A DNA stretch of 64,000 bases from Erythrobacter sp. SD-21 (GCF_000181515.1 NZ_ABCG01000002.1:434001-498000); one strand, 5' to 3'; shown: positions 25,979 through 34,853, counted from the first letter of the stretch. The notes: generated from the sequence alone by a model not told the origin. A program made the numbers and translations.

Positions 25979-28366
25979 TCAGCTTTCGCCGTCGCCCTCG
26001 CTCTTGCCTTCGCTGGCGCCCGCTTCCGGCTTCTGCTTTGCGGCGGGTTTTTTCTTGGCAGCCGGCTTCTTCTTGGGCTTTTCCTTCGGCGGGGCGGGGG
26101 TGAGTTCGAAAGACGGTTTGCCGTCCTTCATCGTCACTGAGACCTCGCCGCCATCGGCGAGCTTGCCGAACAGCAGTTCTTCCGCCAGCGGCTGCTTGAT
26201 TTTTTCCTGGATCAGGCGGCCCATGGGCCTCGCTCCGTAGAGCTTGTCATAGCCCTTGTCGGCCAGCCAGGCGCGGCTTTCCTTGTCGAACTGGATGTCG
26301 ACGTTCTGTTCGGCCAGCTGCAGTTCGAGCTGGAGGATGAACTTGTCGACAACGCGCGCGACGGTGCTCTTGCCGAGGTAGCCGAAGGGCACGATCGCAT
26401 CGAGGCGGTTGCGGAATTCCGGCGTGAACATGCGCTTCACAGCCTCTTCGCTCGCATCTTCCTTCGACACGTCGCCAAAACCGATACCCTGCTTGGCCAT
26501 GTCGGACGCGCCCGCGTTGGTGGTCATGATGAGGACCACGTTGCGGAAGTCGACCGTCTTGCCGTGATGGTCGGTCAGGCGGCCGTTATCCATCACCTGC
26601 AGCAGGATGTTGAAGAGGTCGGGATGCGCCTTCTCGATTTCGTCCAGGAGCAGCACGCAATGCGGGTTCTGGTCGATGGCATCGGTGAGCAGGCCACCCT
26701 GATCGTATCCCACATAGCCCGGAGGCGCACCGATCAGGCGCGAAACGCTGTGGCGCTCCATATATTCGGACATGTCGAAGCGCTTCAATTCGATACCCAT
26801 GATCGAGGCGAGCTGGCGCGCGACTTCGGTCTTGCCGACGCCGGTGGGGCCGCTGAACAGGAACGAGCCGATCGGCTTGTCCGGATCGCGCAGGCCTGCG
26901 CGGCTCAATTTCATCGCGGTCGAGAGCTTGTCGACAGCGGCATCCTGGCCAAACACGACGTGCTTTAGATCGCGATCGAGGTTCTGGAGCGCCTTCTTGT
27001 CGTCGCTCGACACCGATTTGGGCGGGATGCGCGCCATGGTCGCGATCACAGCCTCGATTTCCTTGGCTGTGATCTTTTTCTTGCGGCGGCTGGGCGGGAC
27101 CAGCATCTGCATCGCGCCGACTTCGTCGATCACGTCGATCGCCTTGTCGGGCAGCTTGCGGTCGTTGATGTAGCGCGCCGAGAGCTCGACCGCGGTCTTG
27201 AGCGCATCGGGCGTGTACTTTACCTTGTGATGCTCCTCGAAGGCCGAGCGCAGGCCCTTGAGGATGGCCACCGTGTCCTCGATCGTCGGTTCGTTGACAT
27301 CGATCTTCTGGAAGCGCCGCAGCAGCGCGCGGTCCTTCTCGAAGTGGTTGCGGAATTCCTTGTAGGTGGTCGAGCCGATGCACCGGATCGCGCCACTGGA
27401 AAGGGCGGGCTTCAAGAGGTTCGAGGCGTCCATCGCCCCGCCGCTGGTCGCACCTGCACCGATGACCGTATGGATTTCGTCGATGAAGAGGATCGCCTCG
27501 GGCATGTCCTCCAACTCGTTCACGACCTGCTTCAGCCGCTCCTCGAAATCCCCGCGATAACGGGTACCCGCGAGCAGAGCGCCCATGTCGAGCGAGTAGA
27601 TCACCGCCTCCTCGAGAACTTCGGGAACGTCGCCCTCGACGATCTTGCGCGCGAGGCCTTCGGCAATCGCAGTCTTGCCCACGCCCGGATCGCCCACGTA
27701 AAGCGGGTTGTTCTTCGAGCGGCGGCAGAGGATCTGCACCGTGCGGTCGACTTCGGGGCCACGGCCGATCAGCGGGTCAATACGCCCGTCTTCGGCCTTC
27801 TGGTTGAGATTGACCGTGAACTGGTCGAGCGCGGTTTCCTTCTTGTCGCTGGGCTTGCCGGCCTCGGCGCCCGGTTCGCCTTGCGTCTCTTCCGCGCCTT
27901 GCGGTGGCTTGCCCTCGACCTGCTTGCCGCCCTTGCCGATGCCATGGCTGATATAGCTCACCGCATCGAGGCGGCTCATGTCCTGCTGCTGGAGGAAATA
28001 GACCGCATAGCTGTCGCGCTCGGAGAACAGCGCGACGAGGACGTTGGCGCCCGTCACCGTGTCCTTGCCCGAGGACTGGACATGCAGGATGGCGCGCTGG
28101 ATCACGCGCTGGAACCCGGCGGTCGGCTGCGGATCGGCGCCTTCCTCGGTCTTGAGCGACTGGTATTCCTGCTCGAGATACTGCTTCACCACTGCCGACA
28201 ATTCGCCGCTATCGACGCCGCAGGCCGTCATCACTGCGACGGCATCCTCGTCGCCGATCAGCGCGAGCAGCAGGTGCTCGAGCGTGGCGTATTCATGGCG
28301 ACGCTCGCCCGCATCGGTCAGCGCGGCATGGAGGGTCTTTTCGAGATTGGCGGCAAAACTGGGCAT
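25979..28366 (-). CDS. clpA: ATP-dependent Clp protease ATP-binding subunit ClpA
   Basis: Hsp100 unfoldase feeding ClpP. The N-domain (residues 1-~140) is the ClpS/substrate adaptor site. D1 has Walker A GDPGVGKTAIAEGLA and Walker B ILFIDEIHTVIGAG; D2 has GPTGVGKTEVARQLA and VLLLDEIEKAHPD. The ClpP-binding loop is KQGIGFGDVSKED (IGFG). The 795-residue length exceeds that of E. coli ClpA mainly because of a Lys/Ala/Pro-rich tail after residue ~760. clpS, often adjacent, is not next to it here. A lone transcription unit is likely. Confidence 0.97.
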   Translation of the reverse strand: MPSFAANLEKTLHAALTDAGERRHEYATLEHLLLALIGDEDAVAVMTACGVDSGELSAVVKQYLEQEYQSLKTEEGADPQPTAGFQRVIQRAILHVQSSGKDTVTGANVLVALFSERDSYAVYFLQQQDMSRLDAVSYISHGIGKGGKQVEGKPPQGAEETQGEPGAEAGKPSDKKETALDQFTVNLNQKAEDGRIDPLIGRGPEVDRTVQILCRRSKNNPLYVGDPGVGKTAIAEGLARKIVEGDVPEVLEEAVIYSLDMGALLAGTRYRGDFEERLKQVVNELEDMPEAILFIDEIHTVIGAGATSGGAMDASNLLKPALSSGAIRCIGSTTYKEFRNHFEKDRALLRRFQKIDVNEPTIEDTVAILKGLRSAFEEHHKVKYTPDALKTAVELSARYINDRKLPDKAIDVIDEVGAMQMLVPPSRRKKKITAKEIEAVIATMARIPPKSVSSDDKKALQNLDRDLKHVVFGQDAAVDKLSTAMKLSRAGLRDPDKPIGSFLFSGPTGVGKTEVARQLASIMGIELKRFDMSEYMERHSVSRLIGAPPGYVGYDQGGLLTDAIDQNPHCVLLLDEIEKAHPDLFNILLQVMDNGRLTDHHGKTVDFRNVVLIMTTNAGASDMAKQGIGFGDVSKEDASEEAVKRMFTPEFRNRLDAIVPFGYLGKSTVARVVDKFILQLELQLAEQNVDIQFDKESRAWLADKGYDKLYGARPMGRLIQEKIKQPLAEELLFGKLADGGEVSVTMKDGKPSFELTPAPPKEKPKKKPAAKKKPAAKQKPEAGASEGKSEGDGES

Positions 28367-28496
28367 CAGGTCTCTGCTTTCCGAAGGACTCGCGAGGAAG
28401 TACGATGACGACAGGCTACCTCTTCAAGGTTAGCCAAAGCTGTATGTTCCGACGATATGGGAACGAGGCGGAGGATTTTCAGCCCCCCGGCCATAG

Positions 28497-28697
28497 TCAG
28501 TCTTTTCGCCCGAACAGCGCATCGGCCGCGTCGCGGTGGGCAGCGGCCTTGAGCCGGTGCGATTCCACACGGGCGATTTCCGCTTCCAGCAGGGCGATGC
28601 GTTCATCCAGCTCGTCCTGGGAATAGGGGCCGAGGTCCTCGGCGGCGAGCTTGCTCGCGGCGTCGCCTTTGGGGCGGGGACGATCGTCGTCTTCCAT
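28497..28697 (-). CDS. DUF1192 family small protein
   Basis: 66-residue protein from ATG 28697 (MEDDDRPRPKGDAAS). The core is AAEDLGPYSQDELDERIALLEAEIARVESHRLKAAAHRDAADALF, an amphipathic helix typical of the alphaproteobacterial DUF1192 family. Function unknown. The longer in-frame version starting at 28829 would run into the divergent oxidoreductase promoter region. It lies between clpA and the oxidoreductase. Confidence 0.85.
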   Translation of the reverse strand: MEDDDRPRPKGDAASKLAAEDLGPYSQDELDERIALLEAEIARVESHRLKAAAHRDAADALFGRKD

Positions 28698-28819
28698 CGC
28701 GTCCACAATCCACCGCAGCCCGGTTGCTGTCAACACGCCCCCAAGGTAATGCACCGCTCGTTCAGGCGATGACGCCACGCTTTCAGGGGGCTCTTTTGGC
28801 GACTGGCTTACCCAAGACC

Positions 28820-29809
28820 ATGACTGCAATGGGTTTCGATACGCCCGGCGGTCCCGAAGTTTTCCGTGCAGAAAAGCTCGATCTGCCCCAGCCGGGGCCG
28901 GACCAGCTGCTGATCGAGGTTAGTCACGCTGGGGTGAACCGTCCCGACGTCATCCAGCGGCAGGGCTTCTATCCGCCGCCCCCGGGGGCCTCGCCGATTC
29001 CGGGGCTGGAAGTGTCGGGCAAGGTCGTCGCCATCGGGCCGGGCGTTGCGCCCGAGATGCTCAACCGCCGCGTCTGCGCGCTGGTGAGCGGCGGGGGCTA
29101 TGCCGAATACTGCCTCGCCCATGCGGCGCATTGCCTCTCGGTGCCGCCGCATATGGACATGGCCGAGGCGGCCGCCATTCCCGAAACGCTGTTTACCGTG
29201 TGGCATAACGTCTTCGAACGCGGCTTTGCCGTCGATGGCGAGACCCTGCTGGTCCATGGCGGCACTTCGGGGATCGGCACAATGGCGATCCAGCTCGCCA
29301 AGGCCTTCGAACTCGACGTCGTCACGACCGCCGGCAGCGAGGAAAAATGCAACGCCGCCCGCGAGTTGGGCGCGGACCTTGCGATCAATTACAAGACCGA
29401 AGACTTCGTCGAGAAGGTCAACGAATTCACGGGCGGCAAGGGCGCCAACGTCATTCTCGACATGGTGTCGGGCGACTATGTCCAGCGCAATCTCGACTGC
29501 CTCGCGGTGGACGGACGCCATGTGACCATCGCCGTGCTAGGCGGGCTGAAATCCGAGATCAACATGGCCAAGCTTATGAGCAAGCGGCAGGTCATGACCG
29601 GTTCGACGCTGCGTCCGCGCTCGGACGAATTCAAGGCGCTGCTGGCCGACGAGATCTACACCCATGCTTGGCCGCTGTTTGAGGACCGGACCATCGCGCC
29701 GGTGATGGACAAGACCTTCCCGCTAACCGAAGTATCCGCCGCCCATGCGCGGATGGAGGCGGGCGACCATATCGGCAAGATCGTGCTCGAGGTGCGTTCG
29801 GCTCAGTGA
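28820..29809 (+). CDS. NAD(P)H-quinone oxidoreductase, PIG3/zinc-free MDR family
   Basis: Medium-chain reductase. ATG 28820 gives MTAMGFDTPGGPEVF, the canonical N-terminus of quinone reductases; upstream in-frame ATGs at 28724 and 28769 extend into non-homologous sequence. Visible features: HAGVNRPDVIQRQGFYPPPPG, IPGLEVSGKV, the NADPH-binding LVHGGTSGIGTMAIQLAK (about residues 143-160), and YVQRNLDCLAVDGRHV. The zinc-binding Cys cluster of alcohol dehydrogenases is absent. 329 residues. Confidence 0.92.
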   Translation: MTAMGFDTPGGPEVFRAEKLDLPQPGPDQLLIEVSHAGVNRPDVIQRQGFYPPPPGASPIPGLEVSGKVVAIGPGVAPEMLNRRVCALVSGGGYAEYCLAHAAHCLSVPPHMDMAEAAAIPETLFTVWHNVFERGFAVDGETLLVHGGTSGIGTMAIQLAKAFELDVVTTAGSEEKCNAARELGADLAINYKTEDFVEKVNEFTGGKGANVILDMVSGDYVQRNLDCLAVDGRHVTIAVLGGLKSEINMAKLMSKRQVMTGSTLRPRSDEFKALLADEIYTHAWPLFEDRTIAPVMDKTFPLTEVSAAHARMEAGDHIGKIVLEVRSAQ

Positions 29810-29880
29810 CGCCAAAGCGTAGCAATTACCTGATTCCGTAACGGAAAAGAGATTCGCGCGTAACATTCGGCGGCTAACCG

Positions 29881-29903
29881 TCCCCCGATACAGCTTCGGG
29901 GGA
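29881..29903 (+). promoter_or_regulatory. Perfect hairpin over the ribosome binding site of the LpxH-like gene
   Basis: TCCCCCGA, loop TACAGCT, TCGGGGGA: an uninterrupted 8-bp stem ending 7 nt before ATG 29910. The 3' arm contains GGGGGA, the only purine-rich ribosome site available. Pairing would hide it. There is no T-run, so it is not a terminator. Confidence 0.5.
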
Positions 29904-29909
29904 TGAAGC

Positions 29910-30797
29910 ATGACCGAACTGCCGCGAAACCTGTCCGACTTCACCAGTGTCGCGGGATTTCCGCCCGGCGAACCCAGCGTGCCCGAGCGCACCCTGGGCG
30001 AGCGGCGCAAGTATCGAACGATCTGGATCAGCGACGTCCATCTCGGCACCAAGGGCTGCAACGCCGAACTGCTCATCGACTTCCTCGACCATACCGACAG
30101 CGAGACGATGTACCTCGTGGGCGACATCATCGACGGATGGCGGCTGAAGAAGAAGTTTTACTGGCCGCCTGAGCATAACGACATCGTCTGGCGCATCCTC
30201 AAGCGTGCCAAGCGCGGCACGCGGATCGTCTACATTCCCGGCAATCACGACGAGATGGTGCGTCCCTTCTCAGGCATGGATTTCGGCGGGGTCGAGATCC
30301 GCCGCGCCGCCTTCCACGACACAGCCGACGGCCGCCGCCTGATGGTGCTCCACGGGGACGAATTCGACACGATCATGCTCGCCCACCGCTGGCTCGCCTT
30401 CGTGGGCGACGCGCTTTACCACATGGTGATGAAGCTCAACGGCTGGGTCGCGAGCGTGCGCAAGCTTTTCGGCCTGCCCTATTGGTCGATTAGCAAGGCG
30501 GCCAAGCACAAGGTCAAGAATGCCGTCGAGTTCATCTCGAAATACGAGGAAGTGGTCGCCCGCGCCGCCGGCGAGCGCGGCGTCGACGGGGTCGTCTGCG
30601 GGCACATCCACACCGCCGAAATCCGCGAATTCGAGCATGAGGGGCGCGCAATAACCTATTACAACGACGGCGACTGGGTGGAGGGCTGCAACGCGCTGGT
30701 CGAACATTTCGACGGCACGATGGAACTGCTCCACTGGCCCGAGGAAGTCACGGCGCGCGAGGCGCGGCTGGCTGCCAAAAACCTGGAAGCGGCGTGA
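29910..30797 (+). CDS. Metallophosphoesterase, UDP-2,3-diacylglucosamine diphosphatase-like (LpxH-type)
   Basis: Calcineurin-like phosphoesterase. All metal motifs are present: DVHLGTKG, GDIIDGW, GNHDEM, VLHGDEFD and GHIHT. The family includes LpxH of lipid A synthesis. Alphaproteobacteria usually carry LpxI for that step, so this could be a paralogue with another lipid or sugar-phosphate substrate. 295 residues. Its stop overlaps the GTG start of the glycosyltransferase, an arrangement that suggests joint glycolipid metabolism. A hairpin covers its ribosome site. Confidence 0.85.
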   Translation: MTELPRNLSDFTSVAGFPPGEPSVPERTLGERRKYRTIWISDVHLGTKGCNAELLIDFLDHTDSETMYLVGDIIDGWRLKKKFYWPPEHNDIVWRILKRAKRGTRIVYIPGNHDEMVRPFSGMDFGGVEIRRAAFHDTADGRRLMVLHGDEFDTIMLAHRWLAFVGDALYHMVMKLNGWVASVRKLFGLPYWSISKAAKHKVKNAVEFISKYEEVVARAAGERGVDGVVCGHIHTAEIREFEHEGRAITYYNDGDWVEGCNALVEHFDGTMELLHWPEEVTAREARLAAKNLEAA

Positions 30798-31870
30798 AAT
30801 TGCCCGAGGACGGCATGCCCGCCCCGCGCATCGCTGCGCAGGAGAAACAGCGGGTCGCCATCGTGACCGACGCCTGGCTGCCGCAGATGAACGGCGTGGT
30901 CCGCACGCTTACGACGACGTGCGATCTCCTGCGCACGCAGGGGCACGAACTGCTGGTGGTCTCGCCCGACCAGTTCGCTTCGCTGCCGTGCCCGACCTAT
31001 CCGGAAATCCGGCTGGCGATCAGTCCTCCGGGCGCGATTTCCCGCAAGCTGCGAGACTTCGCGCCTTCTGCGATCCACATCGCCACCGAGGGCCCGTTGG
31101 GCGTGGCGGCACGGCGCTATTGCGCCCGCAGCGGCACGCCCTTCACCACCGCCTATCACACGCAGTTCCCCGAATACCTCGCCCGGCGCACCCATCTGCC
31201 CGCCGCGTGGTTCTGGCGCTATATCGAGTGGTTCCATGCGCCCGCGCGGCGGGTGCTTGTTGCGACCGAGAGCATTCGCGAGGAATTGCGCGACCACGGG
31301 CTCGGCAAGCTCCATCACTGGACGCGCGGAGTGGATCTTGCCTGTTTCGATCCCGCTGCCCCGCCGCCGAGCGAATACGCCGATCTGCCCAGACCTATCC
31401 AGCTTTATGTCGGTCGCGTATCGGTGGAGAAGAATATCGAGGCTTTTCTCGAGGCGAGCCATCCCGGCAGCAAGGTGGTGGTGGGCGATGGCCCGGCGCT
31501 CGAGGCGCTGAAGCGCAAATTTCCCGAGGCCCTGTTCCTGGGCCGCAAGTCGGGCCCGGAGCTGGCCGGATGCTACGCCGGGGCGGACGTCTTCGTCTTC
31601 CCCAGCCGGACCGACACCTTCGGCCTCGTCATGATCGAGGCGCTGGCCTGCGGCACCCCCGTAGCCGCCTACCCCGTCGCAGGGCCGCGCGATATCGTGA
31701 CCGACGATGTGGGCGCGCTGTCGGAGGACCTCGACCGGGCGATCGACGCGGCGCTGTATTGCGCCCGCCGGGCCTGCGCCGAATATGGCGCGCGTTTCAG
31801 CTGGGAAGCGGCGACCGAGCAATTCCTGTCAGGCCTCGCCACGCTCGATCCCGAGCCGCTGCCGGTCTAG
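30794..31870 (+). CDS. GT4 family glycosyltransferase
   Basis: Retaining GT-B glycosyltransferase similar in outline to bacterial glycolipid (MgtA-like) enzymes. It starts at GTG 30794 overlapping the previous stop (GTGA). The N-terminal acceptor domain begins RVAIVTDAWLPQMNGVVRTL. Donor-site signatures: YVGRVSVEKNIEAFLEAS and the EX7E motif region SRTDTFGLVMIEALACGTPVAAYP. 358 residues. Acceptor unknown; coupling to the phosphoesterase favours a lipid. Confidence 0.9.
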   Translation: MKLPEDGMPAPRIAAQEKQRVAIVTDAWLPQMNGVVRTLTTTCDLLRTQGHELLVVSPDQFASLPCPTYPEIRLAISPPGAISRKLRDFAPSAIHIATEGPLGVAARRYCARSGTPFTTAYHTQFPEYLARRTHLPAAWFWRYIEWFHAPARRVLVATESIREELRDHGLGKLHHWTRGVDLACFDPAAPPPSEYADLPRPIQLYVGRVSVEKNIEAFLEASHPGSKVVVGDGPALEALKRKFPEALFLGRKSGPELAGCYAGADVFVFPSRTDTFGLVMIEALACGTPVAAYPVAGPRDIVTDDVGALSEDLDRAIDAALYCARRACAEYGARFSWEAATEQFLSGLATLDPEPLPV

Positions 31871-31909
31871 CCCTGGCGATATCGGGCGAAGGGCCCAGGC
31901 CCCGGCGCC

Positions 31910-32122
31910 TCAGTTGCCGTTGTCCGTCTCGCCGCTCGCGTCCGAACCCCAGCCCGCATCGCCAGCAGAGTAGTCGCGCTCGGTGGTTTGGTTGCGCATC
32001 ATCGCGAGGTTCTGCTCCATCAGCGAAGCGTCGCCCGAGCCGTCGAGCGTTAAGTCGGTGGAATTGGACGATCCGCACCCGGCGAGCGCCAGCGCGGCAT
32101 ACGAAACGACCCATATACGCAT
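31910..32122 (-). CDS. Very small predicted lipoprotein
   Basis: Unrecognised. The start at ATG 32122 gives MRIWVVSYAALALAGCGSS: a lipoprotein signal with lipobox LAGC at about residue 16. The remaining ~54 residues are rich in Ser, Asp, Gly and Asn (DLTLDGSGDASL, AGDAGWGSDASGETDNGN) with no predicted fold. 70 residues. It is convergent with the glycosyltransferase and divergent from trcR. Confidence 0.6.
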   Translation of the reverse strand: MRIWVVSYAALALAGCGSSNSTDLTLDGSGDASLMEQNLAMMRNQTTERDYSAGDAGWGSDASGETDNGN

Positions 32123-32235
32123 GATCGCAAACCCCATCTGTTCGCAACCGCAATTGCCAAGTGGGCTTAAAGCAAGTCTTGCGCGCCGCATTCGCTTGCC
32201 GAATCCGCCGCTCTCGCCTACATGAGCCGGGCAAT

Positions 32236-32267
32236 GGCCGCTCCGCGAGGGGCGGCCCTTCTATTTT
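32236..32267 (+). terminator. Terminator-like hairpin in the trcR leader
   Basis: GGCCGCTCC, loop GCGA, GGGGCGGCC, then CTTCTATTTT. The stem matches the carD terminator base for base. It ends 24 nt before the trcR start, and no plus-strand gene lies upstream. It is therefore either an attenuator or the end of a short unannotated RNA from 32123-32235. Confidence 0.6.
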
Positions 32268-32291
32268 GAGACATTCGAAAAGGCATATTCC

Positions 32292-33014
32292 ATGGCCGAC
32301 CAACCCACCCCGCTGATGCCGCATGCGACCGCCACCTGGCTGGTCGACAACACCGGGCTTTCCTTCGAACAGATCGCGGAATTCTGCGGTCTCCACATCC
32401 TCGAAGTGCAGGCCATGGCGGACGATCTCGCGAGCAGCAAGTACACGGGCCGCGACCCGCTCCATTCCGGCGAGCTGACGCAGGAAGAAATCGAGAAGGG
32501 CCAGCAGGACCCCGAATACCGCCTCAAGATGCAGCGCGCGCCGGTCGCGGTCAGCCGCACCAAGGGCCCGCGCTACACGCCGGTATCCAAGCGCCAGGAC
32601 AAGCCCGACGGTATCGCCTGGCTGCTGCGGAGCCATCCGGAAGTATCCGACGCGCAGATTTCCAAGCTCATCGGCACCACGCGCAACACGATCACCGCGA
32701 TCCGCGAGCGCAGCCATTGGAACATCCAGAACATCCAGCCCAAGGACCCGGTAACGCTCGGCCTGTGTTCGCAGCGCGAGCTCGACGCCGTGGTGGCCAA
32801 GGCGGCCAAGAACCTGCCGGCTCCCGAGGAAGGCGAAGAGGCGGCTCCCGCCCCCAGCGGCGCGAGCGATCGCGAGAAGCTGATCGAGGAACTGCGCGCC
32901 GAGCGTGACGCCAATGAAAAAGCCGCCGCCGAAGCCGCGCAGGAAGCCGAGGCCGAGGCCTGGCTCACCGCCAAGCGGGCCGCCGAGGCCGAAGGGGGCG
33001 CGGGCGAGGCCTGA
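32292..33014 (+). CDS. trcR: Cell cycle transcriptional regulator TrcR (DUF1013)
   Basis: DUF1013 protein, a conserved alphaproteobacterial family now named TrcR and linked to RNA polymerase and cell-cycle transcription. It opens PLMPHATATWLVDNTGLSFEQIAEFCGLHILEVQAMADD, a helix-turn-helix-like start. A second HTH-like segment is DAQISKLIGTTRNTITAIRERSHWN (about residues 121-145). The C-terminal third is an Ala/Glu-rich helix (NEKAAAEAAQEAEAEAWLTAKRAAEAEGG). 240 residues. A strong terminator follows, and a terminator-like hairpin precedes the start. Confidence 0.9.
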   Translation: MADQPTPLMPHATATWLVDNTGLSFEQIAEFCGLHILEVQAMADDLASSKYTGRDPLHSGELTQEEIEKGQQDPEYRLKMQRAPVAVSRTKGPRYTPVSKRQDKPDGIAWLLRSHPEVSDAQISKLIGTTRNTITAIRERSHWNIQNIQPKDPVTLGLCSQRELDAVVAKAAKNLPAPEEGEEAAPAPSGASDREKLIEELRAERDANEKAAAEAAQEAEAEAWLTAKRAAEAEGGAGEA

Positions 33015-33035
33015 GCCGTAACTGACGATTTGACG

Positions 33036-33074
33036 AAAGGGCGGGAGGGGCAACAGCTTTTCCCGCCCTTTTTG
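33036..33074 (+). terminator. Rho-independent terminator of trcR
   Basis: AAAGGGCGGGA and TCCCGCCCTTT form an 11-bp perfect stem around a 14-nt loop, followed by a short T-run (TTTTTG). It starts 22 bp past the trcR stop and ends 36 bp before the fadD-like ATG. Confidence 0.9.
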
Positions 33075-33109
33075 CTTGCGTTTAGGCGCATTTGCGCCAT
33101 GCTACTGAC

Positions 33110-34777
33110 ATGGATGTAAATAGCTACACCTATCACCATCCCACGTCGTGGGACACGCAGTTCCAGCTGGCGAGCCTGCCCGAGTTGCTGGAGCAGACGC
33201 TGGCGAAACACCCGGACAAGCCCTTCCTCCACTTCCTCGGCCGCAGCTACACCTATTCCGAGGTCCATCGCGAAGCGCAGCAGTTCGCCGCGGGGCTGAT
33301 TGCGCGCGGCATCAAGCCGGGCGACAGGGTCGGTCTTTTCCTGCCCAACGTCCCGATCTACGCCTCCGCCTATTACGGGGCGATGATGGCGGGCGCGATC
33401 GTGGTTAATTACTCGCCGCTCTATACGGTGGAGGAACTGGCCTGGCAGGTTGCCGATTCGGGAACACGGTTGCTGGTCTCGCTCGATGTGCCCGAACTCT
33501 ACACCACCGCCGCAAGTGTGCTCGATTGTTCGGAGCTGGAAACGCTGGTGGTCGGCTCGCTGGCCGACATGCTGCCGTGGTACAAGGGTCTGGCGCTCAA
33601 GACGCTGGGCCGGAGCAAGGTAGCCAAGGTCTCCTACTCGAACACAATTCTCGGCTTTGGCGACATGCTGGGCGACCCGGCCAAGACCAGCTTCCCGCCT
33701 ATCGATGCGGCGGAAGACATCGCGCTGCTGCAGTACACCGGCGGCACCACGGGCCGGCCCAAGGGCGCCATGCTCGGCCATTCCCAGCTGGCGATGAACG
33801 CGCAGCAGACCGCCGGGCTCAACCCCTTTGGCGATCCGTCGAGCGAAGTCTTCATGGGCGCGCTGCCCTTTTTCCACGTCTTCGCCAACACCGCGCTGCT
33901 AAACCATGCGATGGTCACCGGCGGCTCGATTGCCATGGTGCCGCGCTTCGACGCCGGACAGGTGCTCGACACCATCGCCAAGTACAAGACTACCGGTTTC
34001 CCGGGCGTGCCCACGATGTTCCAGGCGCTGCTCGACCATCCCAAACTCGCCAAGACCGATATTTCCTCGATCAAGGTTTGCATTTCCGGCGGCGCGCCCA
34101 TGCCCGCGCCCGTGCACGACAAGTTCGAGGCGGTAACGGGTGTGCGCGTGGTCGAAGGCTATGGCCTGACCGAAAGTTCGGGCGTGGTTTCGGCCAACCC
34201 CTATGAGGGCGTGCGCAAGAAAGGCACCATCGGCCAGCTGGTGATGGGCACAGAGGTCATTTTCCTCGACAAGGAAGACCCCGAAAATCTTGCTCCCGAA
34301 GGCGAGCCCGGCGAACTTGCGATCCACGGCCCGCAGGTCATGCGCGGTTACTGGAACAAGCCCGAAGCCGGCAACGACACTTTCGTGGTTCGCGACGGCA
34401 AACGTTACCTGCGCACCGGCGATGTCGCGGTCATGGACGAGGACGGCTTCCTCGAGATCGTCGACCGCATCAAGGACATGATCGCCGTCGGCGGCTTCAA
34501 GGTCTTTCCGAGCCAGGTCGAGGACGTGCTGCTCGAAAACGAGGCAGTGAAAGAGGTGTTGGTGATCGGCGTACCCGACGAATACCTCGGTGAACGTCCG
34601 CGCGCCTATGTGACGCTCAACGACGAAACGGCAACGGCTGAAGACCTGTGCGAATGGCTCAACGCCCGCGTCGGCAAGCACGAGCGAGTCGAAAGCATCG
34701 TCATCCGCGAGGAATTGCCGAAGACGCTTGTCGGCAAGCTCGACCGCAAGGCTCTGCGCGCCGAAATCGGCATTTGA
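33110..34777 (+). CDS. Long-chain fatty acid--CoA ligase (FadD-like)
   Basis: Adenylate-forming enzyme activating fatty acids. The start is ATG 33110 (MDVNSYTYHHPTSWDTQF); the TTG six codons upstream is less likely. AMP-binding P-loop: LLQYTGGTTGRPKGAMLGH. Other core motifs: VEGYGLTESSGVVSANP, YLRTGDVAVMDEDGFLEIVDRIKDMI and the C-terminal lysine region KTLVGKLDRKALR. 555 residues. It is probably linked with the acyl-CoA dehydrogenase and ETF genes in this window for fatty-acid use, though it is not in an operon with them. Confidence 0.95.
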   Translation: MDVNSYTYHHPTSWDTQFQLASLPELLEQTLAKHPDKPFLHFLGRSYTYSEVHREAQQFAAGLIARGIKPGDRVGLFLPNVPIYASAYYGAMMAGAIVVNYSPLYTVEELAWQVADSGTRLLVSLDVPELYTTAASVLDCSELETLVVGSLADMLPWYKGLALKTLGRSKVAKVSYSNTILGFGDMLGDPAKTSFPPIDAAEDIALLQYTGGTTGRPKGAMLGHSQLAMNAQQTAGLNPFGDPSSEVFMGALPFFHVFANTALLNHAMVTGGSIAMVPRFDAGQVLDTIAKYKTTGFPGVPTMFQALLDHPKLAKTDISSIKVCISGGAPMPAPVHDKFEAVTGVRVVEGYGLTESSGVVSANPYEGVRKKGTIGQLVMGTEVIFLDKEDPENLAPEGEPGELAIHGPQVMRGYWNKPEAGNDTFVVRDGKRYLRTGDVAVMDEDGFLEIVDRIKDMIAVGGFKVFPSQVEDVLLENEAVKEVLVIGVPDEYLGERPRAYVTLNDETATAEDLCEWLNARVGKHERVESIVIREELPKTLVGKLDRKALRAEIGI

Positions 34778-34793
34778 CCCGCACGTATAGAAA

Positions 34794-34826
34794 GGGCCGC
34801 ACCCGTTCTCGCGGGACGGCCCAATC
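34794..34826 (-). terminator. Terminator between the fadD-like gene and bactofilin
   Basis: GGGCCG-CA-CCCG, loop TTCTC, GCGGG-A-CGGCCC. On the minus strand the stem is followed by TTTCT, so it suits the bactofilin transcript best. The plus strand has only a weak pyrimidine tail. It lies between two convergent genes. Confidence 0.7.
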
Positions 34827-34853
34827 CTCTCCTAGCTGGAGAAAGGCGTAAAC

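Noticed and set aside
28426..28450. GGAAC-N16-CCTT on the minus strand upstream of clpA, resembling an EcfG promoter
   Set aside because: The -10 half differs from CGTT by one of four bases, and there is no independent support. Too weak to call beside the exact GlsB match.
28446..28464. GTTCC-N9-GGAAC inverted repeat upstream of clpA, considered as a LexA box
   Set aside because: Alphaproteobacterial LexA sites are direct repeats GTTC-N7-GTTC; this is inverted with the wrong spacing.
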